NCBI GenBank assembly: GCA_019894885.1
Contig: JAGXNP010000012.1
Location: 1-33,629, forward strand
Reading direction: 5' to 3'
DNA length: 33,629 nt
Source: Promethearchaeota archaeon
GTDB taxonomy: Archaea > Asgardarchaeota > Lokiarchaeia > Sigyniarchaeales > SOKP01
In this document: positions 18,108 through 26,847 of the stretch, piece by piece
How positions within the stretch are numbered: position 1 is the first letter of the stretch
How the letters are laid out: each line of letters starts with the position of its first letter
Notes under the pieces: model-generated
What the model saw: only the letters and a program-made list of their open reading frames with translations
Database searches by the model: none
What the model was told of the DNA's origin: nothing
Translations under genes and position numbers: made by a program

Positions 18108-18953
18108 ATGATTGAATACATAGTTATTGCAATACTTCAAGGATTGGTTGAGTGGTTGCCAATCTCATCCTCAGGACAAGTATTAATAGCTTCGATTAAT
18201 TATTTAGGAATTCCACCTGAACAAGCTTATAGTTTAAGCATCTGGGTTCATTTAGGTACAACTATCGCCGTAATTGTAAAAATGAGGGTGGAGTTTATAC
18301 AGATCATTAAAACAATAGTACCTGGGAGATTTGAAATCAAGGATAATCATGTTAAGAAACGAAATTGGCTGATATTCGCCACCTTTGGAACAGCAATTAC
18401 CGCTATCCCCCTATATTTATTTTTTAAATTTATAATTATAGAAGGTTTTGACGCTACTCAAGGTGATATAATAACATTAGTGATATCCGGTTTTTTAATA
18501 ATAACTGGAATTGTGTTGTTGATTTTTAAGAAGAAATTTGGAAATAAGACAATCGATTCAATTTCTGATCGGGAACTCATTAAGGATTCAAGCATATCGG
18601 GATTAATTCAAGGTATTGCCATACTTCCTGGGATTTCTCGTTCTGGTTTCACGATTTCTACCCTGATTTTTGAAAAATATACTCAAGAACAAAGTTTAAA
18701 ATTAAGTTTTCTGATGTCAGTCCCGGTAGCTCTTGCATCAATCGGAATGGATATAATCTTCGGAGAAGGATCGGTTTTTGGAACAATTGATATCTTCACA
18801 ATTTTGATTATAACAGCAGTTAGTTTCATTGTAGGTTACTTTTCAATGGAACTTTTGTTAAAAATCGCACAAAAAATCAATTTTAGTTATTTCTGCATCT
18901 TCTATGGAGTATTATCATTCGTGATAATTGTACCTTTCATATTTTTCGGATAG
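18108..18953 (+). CDS. UppP/BacA-type polyprenyl diphosphatase
   Basis: 281 aa with about 7-8 membrane helices. The two UppP motifs are conserved: QGLVEWLPISSSG (Q11-G23, including E15 and Ser residues) and PGISRSG (174-180). The family removes a phosphate from polyprenyl (undecaprenyl) diphosphate at the membrane, recycling a lipid carrier for glycan assembly. In an archaeon the substrate would probably be a dolichyl-type diphosphate. It starts 6 bases after the phosphatase stop. It ends just before the convergent ATP-grasp gene at 18957, with 3 bases between the stops. Confidence 0.9.
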   Translation: MIEYIVIAILQGLVEWLPISSSGQVLIASINYLGIPPEQAYSLSIWVHLGTTIAVIVKMRVEFIQIIKTIVPGRFEIKDNHVKKRNWLIFATFGTAITAIPLYLFFKFIIIEGFDATQGDIITLVISGFLIITGIVLLIFKKKFGNKTIDSISDRELIKDSSISGLIQGIAILPGISRSGFTISTLIFEKYTQEQSLKLSFLMSVPVALASIGMDIIFGEGSVFGTIDIFTILIITAVSFIVGYFSMELLLKIAQKINFSYFCIFYGVLSFVIIVPFIFFG

Positions 18954-18956
18954 AAT

Positions 18957-19847
18957 CTATAAATTTCTAAGATATTCCACCAAATAACTGGATAAAGTGT
19001 TTTCTATGTTTTTAATTCCTCTAAATCCGGGAAAATCGTTTAAATCGATTAGATAAAAACGATTCTTATCTGTTAGTTTTATTAAATCAAATCCAAAAAT
19101 TTTAAGGTTAAGTTCTTTTGATAAGATTCTGGCAAATTCTCTAATTTCTTCAGATATTTTAAATTCTTTCCTTTTAATTTTGTCAACATCAATTTTACTT
19201 GGCTTATCTCTTAAAAATATATAAATCGGATTTTCTCTTATAATGCCAAATACTTTATCTCCTATTACATAAACCTTTCTTTCAAATCCATCACACTCAA
19301 TAAATTTCTGAATATAAACATCGTAATATAAAAATTCTTTATATTTTTCGCAAAAAATGCCTATATCATCAACTTTTTTCACTAAAAAATTAAATCTATT
19401 GTATTTATCATGCTGGTAATGGCTTTTGATAACAATAGGGAGCTTAGGTAAAGCCCATTTCTTAAATTTTGAGAGATCTGCAAGATTATTGTTCCAAGAA
19501 TTAGGTAAAAGTATTTTTTTCTTAATTTGAGGATAAATTTTAAAGATTCTTCTTAAAGCATAATCAAGTGAGATTTTGTTCTTACACATTAATACGGTAT
19601 CGACACTATGTAAAGTAGGAATTTGATGCGTCTTTGCATAGTGGAGCAAATCGATTGAACACTCGTTTCTAACCTTTACTATAATAAAATTAGCTTGACT
19701 TATTGATTTAGGCATTCTTGAAAGATTAAAAAAATTCTTTGTAGGATCATGAAATGAGACTTCTATATCCGGATTTTGTTTTAACTTTTTTATAACGCTT
19801 GCAATTATTTCATGGTCTTGTCTAGCAGAAAATACAACTTTTTTCAT
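18957..19847 (-). CDS. ATP-grasp kinase A, inositol-phosphate kinase (ITPK)-like
   Basis: 296 aa, soluble. Layout: N-terminal Rossmann-like part (1-90), linker, then ATP-grasp. ATP-lysine candidate K141 in LPIVIKSHY; the strand and turn VYIQKFIECDGFERKVYVIGDKVF resemble the ITPK 'YKVFVVGE' element; metal residues D254 (FGFDLIK), D268 and N270 (LIDLNDFPGF). In eukaryotic ITPK the last motif is DINxFPGY, very like LIDLNDFPGFRG. RimK-type peptide ligases share the fold, so the substrate is not certain. Its gene is convergent with UppP and divergent from MFS. It is one of four such genes in 6.7 kb. Confidence 0.75.
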   Translation of the reverse strand: MKKVVFSARQDHEIIASVIKKLKQNPDIEVSFHDPTKNFFNLSRMPKSISQANFIIVKVRNECSIDLLHYAKTHQIPTLHSVDTVLMCKNKISLDYALRRIFKIYPQIKKKILLPNSWNNNLADLSKFKKWALPKLPIVIKSHYQHDKYNRFNFLVKKVDDIGIFCEKYKEFLYYDVYIQKFIECDGFERKVYVIGDKVFGIIRENPIYIFLRDKPSKIDVDKIKRKEFKISEEIREFARILSKELNLKIFGFDLIKLTDKNRFYLIDLNDFPGFRGIKNIENTLSSYLVEYLRNL

Positions 19848-19931
19848 GTTTTAAAATCTATTTAAAAAATGTTTTTTTACATTAAAAATTATATTTAATT
19901 ACCATTTTTAATTAAAAACAGGAAATTAAAT

Positions 19932-21203
19932 TTGACAGAAAAAGGTTTCAGTAAATTTCTTAAGAAACAAGTGTTATTAATTGGATTGCTCTACATGGGA
20001 GATTACCTTTTCTTCTTCTTCGAGCAAAATTATTTCAATACCTACATAGATCACGTACTTTTTTTACCAGAACTATATATCTCGGTCATGGTTATGTCAT
20101 CGGCGATAATAGGTCTCATAACAATGTTTGTATGGGGGATTATAAGCGATAATACGAGGACTAAATTTGGTCGTAGACGACCGTATTTACTTTTGGGAAT
20201 CATAGCCGGGATTGCTATGATGTTTTTTGGATTGTCATTGGATTATAGATTGTGCTTAATAATTGATGTTTTTATTATCGGCATTGCTTCAAATGCATTT
20301 CTCGTAGCTGAAAGAGCTCTTATTCCAGATACCGTCGAAGTTGAAAAAAGGGGGCAAGCAAATGGTATCATTAATTCAATTAGCTACATTGGGCTATTAA
20401 TTGGTGTAGCATTCCTATTAATAGGAAATGAGCTATTTGGAATACCTGATCCTCGCCCAGGTGCTGATGGAACGATTATTACACAGGAAGGGCATATTAT
20501 ATTATTATCTGTAGGTGGACTTCTCTTTGCTATAGTTGGAATTATTGGTTTTTTCTTTATAAAAGAAAAACGTGTTTCTGAGCTTCCTGAGAAGAAAAAG
20601 TTTTTTGCAGAGCTAAAGAAGACTTTTAATTATGGAGAGTTGAAAACCCAAAAAGAATTCTTTAAAATTCTTGCTGCATTTCTCATATTCCAAACTGGAA
20701 TTTCTTCGATTATGCCGTTCTTATTTATTTTCATCTTCGATCAAGGGCTCACAACTCTACAACTCTTATTAGGGATCGTTATCGCATTTCCATTTGTATT
20801 CCTCGCAAGTATTTATTTAGGAAGGTTGTCAGATAAATTTGGAAGAAAAAGATTCGTACCTATATCTATAATTATAGTAAGCATAGGATTTCTTATAATG
20901 CCATTTGCATCAGGTAATTACATCTTGTTTATGATTGGCTTGCCCTTCGTGTTATTAGGTGTTTTAGCATTAGTAACACCTTTAAATGCTTGGTCTCAAG
21001 ATTTATTACCAGAAGAAAAGCGTGGAAAATTTACAGGAATATTTAATATTGTTAACACAGTATCTCAGATTATAGGTTCTATCGTAGGAGGCATAGTTGC
21101 TATGGTATTTGGCATTCCTTGGATATTCGTACTAGTTCCTATCTTTTTTCTAGCCTCGATTCCAGTATTTTTGAAAGTAAAAGAAACTGTAAACAGAGAA
21201 TAA
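19932..21203 (+). CDS. MFS transporter, GPH-like (sugar/cation symporter type)
   Basis: 423 aa with 12 predicted helices and the MFS loop between helices 2 and 3 as SDNTRTKFGRRRPYLLLG, the form seen in the glycoside-pentoside-hexuronide and SLC45-type sugar carriers. A second copy, LSDKFGRKRF, sits in the C-terminal half. A TTG start at 19932 is preceded by AGGAAA. Flanked by ITPK-like genes and followed by the inositol-phosphate synthase, so it could import inositol, a sugar or a metabolite of this pathway. Its substrate is unknown. Confidence 0.88.
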   Translation: MTEKGFSKFLKKQVLLIGLLYMGDYLFFFFEQNYFNTYIDHVLFLPELYISVMVMSSAIIGLITMFVWGIISDNTRTKFGRRRPYLLLGIIAGIAMMFFGLSLDYRLCLIIDVFIIGIASNAFLVAERALIPDTVEVEKRGQANGIINSISYIGLLIGVAFLLIGNELFGIPDPRPGADGTIITQEGHIILLSVGGLLFAIVGIIGFFFIKEKRVSELPEKKKFFAELKKTFNYGELKTQKEFFKILAAFLIFQTGISSIMPFLFIFIFDQGLTTLQLLLGIVIAFPFVFLASIYLGRLSDKFGRKRFVPISIIIVSIGFLIMPFASGNYILFMIGLPFVLLGVLALVTPLNAWSQDLLPEEKRGKFTGIFNIVNTVSQIIGSIVGGIVAMVFGIPWIFVLVPIFFLASIPVFLKVKETVNRE

Positions 21204-21676
21204 TATCAGAACGAAATAGAACTTCTATCTTTTTTTTTAATTGTATAGAAAAGAAAGCATTTCCATAATTCCAGCTCATATGCAATATGCCTAGTTCCTA
21301 TAATCAGTTTTTTCTAATTCGCAGATTATTGCCCTTATTATCTCGAGATCCTTGCCAAAATCAGTATAACCTTTTTAATCACCTTTATACGAATGAGAAT
21401 AGTTTATGTGATAAGATAAGGCGGAGGAAATTTTCTTTTCATCTGCAATCATTATTTTTACTTATTTCCGTAATTTATGATTAAGATATTAAATGCCAAA
21501 AAATCTAATAATTTTGATATCTCCAATCAAATAATTTCAATAGTATAATAAGTGTCATAAATCTAATATATTGAAATTATCTCCATAGTTAAGTTTAAGA
21601 TGATTTAAATAATATCTTTTTAATATAGATACTATATAAAGGAGAACACTAAAAATTTAGTAATAAGGTGAATGAA
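21204..21676. other. Intergenic region upstream of MIPS
   Basis: About 470 bases after the MFS gene. A short open frame at 21287-21484 has no recognisable protein and unusual composition and is not called. A TATA-like CTATATAAAG at about 21632-21641 lies 35-45 bases before the MIPS start. Nothing else supported. Confidence 0.5.
21632..21641 (+). promoter_or_regulatory. TATA box of the inositol-phosphate synthase gene
   Basis: CTATATAAAG, then a short leader containing GGTGA at 21667-21671, a strong archaeal ribosome site five bases before the ATG at 21677. This site decides the MIPS start. Confidence 0.6.
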
Positions 21677-22771
21677 ATGACCAAAAAGGATATAAAAGTC
21701 GCAATAATCGGAGTAGGTGATGTTGCAAGTGCATTAGTTGCGGGAGTCGAGAATTACAAGAAGAATCCAGATAAGATCATAGGTTTATTACCAGAAATTA
21801 CTCAATATGGAGTAGAAGATATAAAATTTGTCCTCGGTATTGATGTTAATGCTAATAAAATTGGCAGAGATCTAAGTGAAGCTATTTTTATGGAACCAAA
21901 TTGTAATATGATAACATTTGAGCCGGAATTTTTAGATGCTCCTGTTCTAAAAGGTCCAATCTTAGATGGTTTAAAAAGTAATATCAAAAACATCATACCT
22001 GTTGATGTTAATCAAAAACTTGTGGACATCGTTGAAGAGTTTAGAAAACGGGATGTTGATGTTGCTGTTATTTTGCTCCCAACAGGCTGTCATGAAGCGG
22101 TTAAATTCTACGCTATGGCAAGCCTTGAAGCTGGAGCTTGTGTGGTTAACGGAATGCCTTCATATGTAGTTAAAGATTCAGAAATTGTTGAAAAAGCCCT
22201 AAAATTAGAACTTCCATTGATCGGTGACGATGTTAAGTCTCAAATAGGAGCTACTATAATACATCGATCGCTAGCAAATCTCTTTCCAATGCGGGGCGCA
22301 ATTCTTGACAGAACTATACAGCTCGATTGGGGAGGATCATCGGATTTCTGTAATTTATTAACCCCTCAATCTAATGGTGAATTAATATATGAGCAAGGAA
22401 AACGCCAATCTAAAACTGAAGCGGTAGTAGCAAATCTACAGAATAAAGATGATGTGGAATGTCGAATATCCGCTGTAGATTATATCCCATTCTTAAAGAA
22501 TCAAAAGGAGGCTTACATGAGATTAGAAGGAAGAATTTTTGGTGGCGCTCCCGTGCGAGTCGATATTACCATGTTCGTAGAAGATGGTAATAATTCCGCA
22601 GGAATTATAGCTGATTGCATTAGAGTTTCAAAAATCGCTAAAGATCGCAAAATTGGGGGGATTTTACAATCAGCCTGCTCATTCTTTAATAAGCACCCTC
22701 CAGAACAATTAGATGATTATGTCGCTAAAAAACGACTTATAGAATTTTTAGAAAATAAAAGAGAACGATAA
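21677..22771 (+). CDS. Archaeal-type myo-inositol-1(3)-phosphate synthase
   Basis: 364 aa. The start ATG at 21677 is chosen because GGTGA sits five bases upstream; a GTG at 21668 is the alternative. The NAD loop is AIIGVGDVASALVAG (9-23). Conserved MIPS motifs include DDVKSQIGATIIHR (184-197, K187 at the catalytic centre), VVNGMPSYV and GGAPVRVDITMFVEDGNNSAG. The enzyme converts glucose-6-phosphate to inositol monophosphate by NAD-dependent oxidation, aldol cyclisation and reduction. Archaea use it for inositol phospholipids or compatible solutes. Here the neighbours are four ITPK-like ATP-grasp genes, which points instead, or also, to phosphorylated inositols. Confidence 0.95.
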   Translation: MTKKDIKVAIIGVGDVASALVAGVENYKKNPDKIIGLLPEITQYGVEDIKFVLGIDVNANKIGRDLSEAIFMEPNCNMITFEPEFLDAPVLKGPILDGLKSNIKNIIPVDVNQKLVDIVEEFRKRDVDVAVILLPTGCHEAVKFYAMASLEAGACVVNGMPSYVVKDSEIVEKALKLELPLIGDDVKSQIGATIIHRSLANLFPMRGAILDRTIQLDWGGSSDFCNLLTPQSNGELIYEQGKRQSKTEAVVANLQNKDDVECRISAVDYIPFLKNQKEAYMRLEGRIFGGAPVRVDITMFVEDGNNSAGIIADCIRVSKIAKDRKIGGILQSACSFFNKHPPEQLDDYVAKKRLIEFLENKRER

Positions 22772-22803
22772 AAAGATACTCAAAATCTAATACATTTGGA
22801 ATT

Positions 22804-23715
22804 TTAGCTCTTAGCTTTAACAAATGCGTTTCGATACAATTCTCTCATATTTATTAAATTGTACATATGATCTGAAATTAAACTTACTCCTTCTGGTACG
22901 TTATTAAAGCTAGGAAAATCGTTTATATCCACGATGTAAGGTCCCTTCTCGGTCATTATGTAGTCTATTCCGAAAACTGACATACCAAGCTTTCGACCTA
23001 ATCGAATAATCCTCTTCTTTAATGGTTCTTCAACTGGAATCCTAATATGGAGGAGTTCTAGAGGAGATAATTGATTAATTTGCTGTAAACGATTATGAGA
23101 GGTTATTGAAACAACCCAATTACCTATCACATAAATTTTATAGAGAACATCGTGTTCACCTAAATATTCTTGGAAGAATAAATCTCCCTCATTATAATTT
23201 TTTATCATTTCAAGTAATTCTCTATGTGTTTTAGCGATACCGATTATTCTATCGTTCTTAGGCAAATCTGGAATGTTATGAGAATTTAGTTTTACTATAA
23301 TTGGTATACCTTTTTGAGAAATATGAATTGCTTCTAATTTAGTTGAAAAAGAGTGTGGTGTTAGAATTTTTTTAGAATTTTGTTTAATAAAATTAAAAGT
23401 GTTTTGCCTACTCTCACATATTTGAATGGATTCTAGCGTGTTAAGAATAGGTATTTCAGGACAAGTTTTTTTAACAATTCGATAGATTTTTTCATTTAAC
23501 TCTTGTGTTGTCAGTTTTACAATCAAAAACGAAATCGGATATTTTTTTAAGCGCTTTTCTAGATATTTAGTATTAAAGGACTCTAATCCGTTTTTCATTA
23601 AATTAACTATCGTGATATTATAATTTTTAATGAAGAACTTCTTGATATTTTCTAAAACTTCAAGATCTCTATTACAAATGGCTCCAATATATTTTCTTTT
23701 TATAGTATTCGCCAT
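22804..23715 (-). CDS. ATP-grasp kinase B, inositol-phosphate kinase (ITPK)-like
   Basis: 303 aa. ATP-lysine candidate K142 (IPIIVKLNS); then LFFQEYLGEHDVLYKIYVIG, very like ITPK 'VLYKVFVVGE'; metal site D251 (VFGIDYI), D263 and N265 in IVDINDFPSFNNVPEG, close to eukaryotic ITPK DINAFPGYEGV. The N-terminal part reads as a Rossmann-like lobe (YIGAICNRDLEVLENIKKFF). Of the four paralogues, B matches ITPK best by eye. It is convergent with MIPS (32 bases between stops). TATA-like TTTATATA is about 45 bases upstream of its ATG. Confidence 0.78.
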   Translation of the reverse strand: MANTIKRKYIGAICNRDLEVLENIKKFFIKNYNITIVNLMKNGLESFNTKYLEKRLKKYPISFLIVKLTTQELNEKIYRIVKKTCPEIPILNTLESIQICESRQNTFNFIKQNSKKILTPHSFSTKLEAIHISQKGIPIIVKLNSHNIPDLPKNDRIIGIAKTHRELLEMIKNYNEGDLFFQEYLGEHDVLYKIYVIGNWVVSITSHNRLQQINQLSPLELLHIRIPVEEPLKKRIIRLGRKLGMSVFGIDYIMTEKGPYIVDINDFPSFNNVPEGVSLISDHMYNLINMRELYRNAFVKAKS

Positions 23716-24059
23716 TTAAAAAACCCTTTCAATTTGATTTCTTAAAAACAAATTAAAATATATAAATGTATTGAAAAGTACGTTTGAGTAATACTTCTAT
23801 ATTCAAAGGAAGTTAAAATAAAAGTATATTAAATTCATAATAAAATCACTGATGCTATTTGAATCTTAGATTATAAAAATAGAAACTTAAACGAAAAATA
23901 AGGGAAAAACCTTAGAAGAAATCCAAAAACAGAGATAGAACAAGGAGAATTTAAATTAATTTCTGTTTTTTATTATATACTTTAAAATAACATAGTTTTA
24001 TACTATTCATATGTAAATGATTTTATTTTCATTGATTGCGTTGAGTTAGGGTAGGTTAT
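23716..24059. other. Divergent promoter region between kinases B and C
   Basis: 344 AT-rich bases. A TATA-like TTTATATA (minus strand, about 23757-23764) serves kinase B. Plus-strand TTTTATAC at about 23996 could serve C. A 9-base inverted repeat, AAAAACAGA (23925-23933) and TCTGTTTTT (23962-23970), lies between them and might be an operator or hairpin; at this AT content it could also be chance. No gene seen. Confidence 0.5.
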
Positions 24060-24878
24060 TTGATAAAAATAGGATTAATAACAGATAATTACCATTTAGA
24101 AAAAAAATCGATTCAATTTTTAAAATATGCTAACACTATATCAGATGTTTCAATATACCTCGAAGAAGACTATATGATAGATTTCTCGAATTATAATTTT
24201 GATGAAGATATTTTTTTTGTGAAGGCAAAAGGAGACCTAGTTTTAAATTTAGTGAAATTAATTGAGAAAGAAACTACCATTCCAGTGATTAATTCTTCAA
24301 GGAGTATTTCTCTTGCTTTCAATAGATTTTTAAATAGCATTGTTTTAAGAAAAGCCGGTATTCAAGTTCCTAATTTTTCGCTAAATCCAGTAGGACAATC
24401 ACCACCATTCAATGAATACATAATCAAAAATATTATAGACAAAGAAAATTATGCATTTAATCCTCAAATTCAGAAAAAAGAGGGATATTTAAGAGTAGTG
24501 GATATTCGTGCTATTGATGAATCAAGCGGAAATTACCCAAAATACACACATTTTTATTTTCAAGATTTTATAAAGAGTAAATGGGAATATAAAGTGTATC
24601 TAATTGGCGACGACATTTTTTATTTCAAGCAATTACCAGTTTTAATAAATCCTGATAAAATGAAATCTAGAATAAAAATAGAGAAAATTCCCGAATTAAC
24701 AGAAATAGCTTATAATGCTACTGAAGCAATGGGATTAAAATTAAGTTCAATGGATTTCTTAAAATCAAAAGATGGAAAATTTTTCTTGACTGATATAAAT
24801 TCATCCCCCAATTTTAATTACATAAAGAATGGTCCTAAAATTATAGGAGATTATTTAATCAAACAAGCTAAAATATAA
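24060..24878 (+). CDS. ATP-grasp kinase C, ITPK/RimK-like
   Basis: 272 aa from a TTG start at 24060, preceded by AGGGTAGGTTA. N-terminal lobe MIKIGLITDN, the shared hinge TTIPVINSSRSISLAFNRF (as IPTLHSVDT in A and IPILNTLES in B), then YFQDFIKSKWEYKVYLIGDD. The metal residues are D232 (SSMDFL), D245 and N247 (LTDINSSPNF). The ATP-lysine area is poorly aligned (AFNPQIQKKEG), so A- and B-type activity is less sure. The gene is 14 bases ahead of D on the same strand and likely forms a two-gene operon with it. Substrate is unknown. Confidence 0.7.
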   Translation: MIKIGLITDNYHLEKKSIQFLKYANTISDVSIYLEEDYMIDFSNYNFDEDIFFVKAKGDLVLNLVKLIEKETTIPVINSSRSISLAFNRFLNSIVLRKAGIQVPNFSLNPVGQSPPFNEYIIKNIIDKENYAFNPQIQKKEGYLRVVDIRAIDESSGNYPKYTHFYFQDFIKSKWEYKVYLIGDDIFYFKQLPVLINPDKMKSRIKIEKIPELTEIAYNATEAMGLKLSSMDFLKSKDGKFFLTDINSSPNFNYIKNGPKIIGDYLIKQAKI

Positions 24879-24892
24879 GAATAAGAGTAACT

Positions 24893-25675
24893 ATGAATAT
24901 TGGAATTTTATCTAAAAAGAAAGGCAAATTAATTAGGGAAATTCGAAAATGCCTTGAAAATAATGGGCATAGAGTAAAAATTTTTACGCTAAATGATTTA
25001 TTTGTCAATGAAATGTTACTTAATAAGGATTTTTATATATTGAAATCTAAGAACTTACTTTATCTTTATGCAGGTTATTTTTTAGAAGCTAATATGATCC
25101 CCGTCATTCCAAATACTAATACCAGTTATGTCCATAAAGATCGTGTTGAATCGTATTTTTCTATGAAAAACTTAGGGTTGTTATGTCCAAAGATTTTTAT
25201 GGGCACCCTTAAAACTCTTAAAAGTCAACTTAAAGAGTCAAGCTTTCCTCTTATTTCAAAACCTATTTTTGGTTCTGGAAGTAAAGGTGTCAAAGTATAT
25301 AATTCTTTTCAAGATTTTAATACTCCAACTGAAAATTATCTCTATCTCGAAAATTTTATCAAAGGGACACACTACTTAGCTTATTTTATAGAAAATGAAA
25401 TCTGTATATGTGAAAAAAGACCTCTCTCAAATGAACATCAAGCTACTGAATTAATCAAATCCGATAAAGAAATAGAAAAATATCTTATAAAATGGAAGGA
25501 AAAATATAATCTGTTATTTGGACATCTTGATCTAGTTAGAGAAACTAAAACAAATAAATTATATGTAGTAGATGCTGGTACTTTTCCGGAATTCTCTAAT
25601 TGGAAATGTGATACGGATCCTGCTTTGAAAATAAGTGATTTAATATTAAATAAATATCACGAAGTAAGGAAATAG
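24893..25675 (+). CDS. ATP-grasp protein D, RimK/ITPK-like, altered metal site
   Basis: 260 aa. It has the most typical ATP-grasp glycine loop of the four: K123 in ISKPIFGSGSKGVKV (GSGSKG 127-132), then YLENFIKG, D213 (FGHLDLV) and D227. The third metal ligand, normally Asn in D-x-N, is Gly229 (VVDAGTFPEF), so catalysis may be weakened or the ligand replaced. It may partner C as a regulatory or specialised subunit. It follows C after 14 bases with AGAGTAACT before the ATG. A diverged RimK-type ligase is an alternative. Confidence 0.65.
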   Translation: MNIGILSKKKGKLIREIRKCLENNGHRVKIFTLNDLFVNEMLLNKDFYILKSKNLLYLYAGYFLEANMIPVIPNTNTSYVHKDRVESYFSMKNLGLLCPKIFMGTLKTLKSQLKESSFPLISKPIFGSGSKGVKVYNSFQDFNTPTENYLYLENFIKGTHYLAYFIENEICICEKRPLSNEHQATELIKSDKEIEKYLIKWKEKYNLLFGHLDLVRETKTNKLYVVDAGTFPEFSNWKCDTDPALKISDLILNKYHEVRK

Positions 25676-25704
25676 AAGATATTTAATTTAAAAGAAGAAT
25701 TATT

Positions 25705-26847
25705 TTATGATTTATTTTCTTCTGTATCATGATCGTGATTGTGATCATGATTGTGATCGTGCTCCTTATTGTACTCGTCTACCTTTTGCATAACGGATTC
25801 AGCTGGTGTCGGTGGCGCGGGCATTTTCTCATATACTTCAATGAACTTGACATCTTCAATTTCATCACCCATATGAGTCTGTAAATCCATAGCTAAACCA
25901 AATTTAAGATATGTAAGGTTTTGAAACAAGAACATTTTAGGAACAATAATTTCTAGAGTTTTGTCCTCCAAGTGATTTACTATGAATTCAGAGGCGCTTT
26001 CTTGGGGAATTCCCTTTGAAATCATAAAATAGTCAATTTTTTCGTTAAATTCCTCAATCCTATCAATGATTTCAAGATTGTAGTCTATTGACATGCCTGC
26101 TAGCGGAGAATTATAATCAATTATAACTTTGCCCTGCAAAATATTCGTAATAACTCCTTTCTGTCCTTTTTTATTTGTGAAGTCTTGACCGTATTCAGGA
26201 TTTTTTCCATCGTTTAATTTTCTAAATTTAGCTATGCCAATTCTTTCAATTTTTTGAGGATCTCTTTTACCAAAGGCTTTAGTGGGGGGAATTTTTACAG
26301 ATTTTTTTTGAAAATAATTCATATCTTTTATAGTTTCAGTTAAACCTTCATTTAAAAATCCCGGTTTTCCAACAATTACAAATTCTGGAGTGTAATACCC
26401 TTGATTAGCTTTTTCTTCCTCGAAAATTCCTGCTTTTTTAGCATCTTCTTCAGAAGATACTCTAAAAACCTTTCCTTTTTGCGTTCTTGCTGTCATCTTA
26501 AGTAAAACGAAATCGCCATCTTCTACCTTTTTGCCTTCCAACTTCTTTTTCTTCTCTTCGAGTTTTTTAGCTTCTTCTTCCTCCTTTTTTGCTTTCTCTG
26601 CTTCCTCTGAAGATTCATCAAGAACTGAATCATCGCTTTCTATAGTAGGCTCTTTTGGTTCAATTAATAATTCTTTAGCGCTACTTATGAATTTTTCAGC
26701 TGTAGCTTTTCCAATGCCTTTTAATTGTGTTAAATCTTCCACACTCGCATTTGCTAACTTTTCAACGGAATCAATACCCGCTTCAATCAGCACATCTTGT
26801 TTTTTACCTACACCTTTCACTTCTTCTAAATTCATCGAAAATACCAT
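25705..26847 (-). CDS. HhH-FKBP fusion: SlyD-like peptidyl-prolyl isomerase with His-rich tail
   Basis: 380 aa. N-terminal 1-58 holds two helix-hairpin-helix motifs (VKGVGKKQ and LKGIGKATAEKF). A charged coiled segment (about 75-105) with Glu/Lys runs follows, then an FKBP domain of the SlyD type (DGDFVLLKMTARTQKG; later the PPTKAFGKRDP and PLAGMSIDYNLEI elements) and a large C-terminal part ending in HDHNHDHNHDHD, a metal-binding tail. It acts as a folding helper and metal chaperone in the cytosol; the HhH part suggests contact with DNA or RNA, since HhH binds nucleic acid without sequence preference. Two start ATGs occur (26847, 26835) with no clear ribosome site. Confidence 0.9.
   Translation of the reverse strand: MVFSMNLEEVKGVGKKQDVLIEAGIDSVEKLANASVEDLTQLKGIGKATAEKFISSAKELLIEPKEPTIESDDSVLDESSEEAEKAKKEEEEAKKLEEKKKKLEGKKVEDGDFVLLKMTARTQKGKVFRVSSEEDAKKAGIFEEEKANQGYYTPEFVIVGKPGFLNEGLTETIKDMNYFQKKSVKIPPTKAFGKRDPQKIERIGIAKFRKLNDGKNPEYGQDFTNKKGQKGVITNILQGKVIIDYNSPLAGMSIDYNLEIIDRIEEFNEKIDYFMISKGIPQESASEFIVNHLEDKTLEIIVPKMFLFQNLTYLKFGLAMDLQTHMGDEIEDVKFIEVYEKMPAPPTPAESVMQKVDEYNKEHDHNHDHNHDHDTEENKS
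25731..25762 (-). repeat. 12-base tandem repeat encoding the His-Asp tail
   Basis: Near-identical 12-base units (plus strand: gatcgtgattgt, gatcatgattgt, then a partial gatcgtgctc) encode the HDHNHD-type repeat of the FKBP C-terminus. Repeat-based slippage can change tail length. Confidence 0.7.

Noticed and set aside
21287-21484. 65-residue open frame between MFS and MIPS
   Set aside because: No recognisable domain, no ribosome site, and uneven composition; most likely random.
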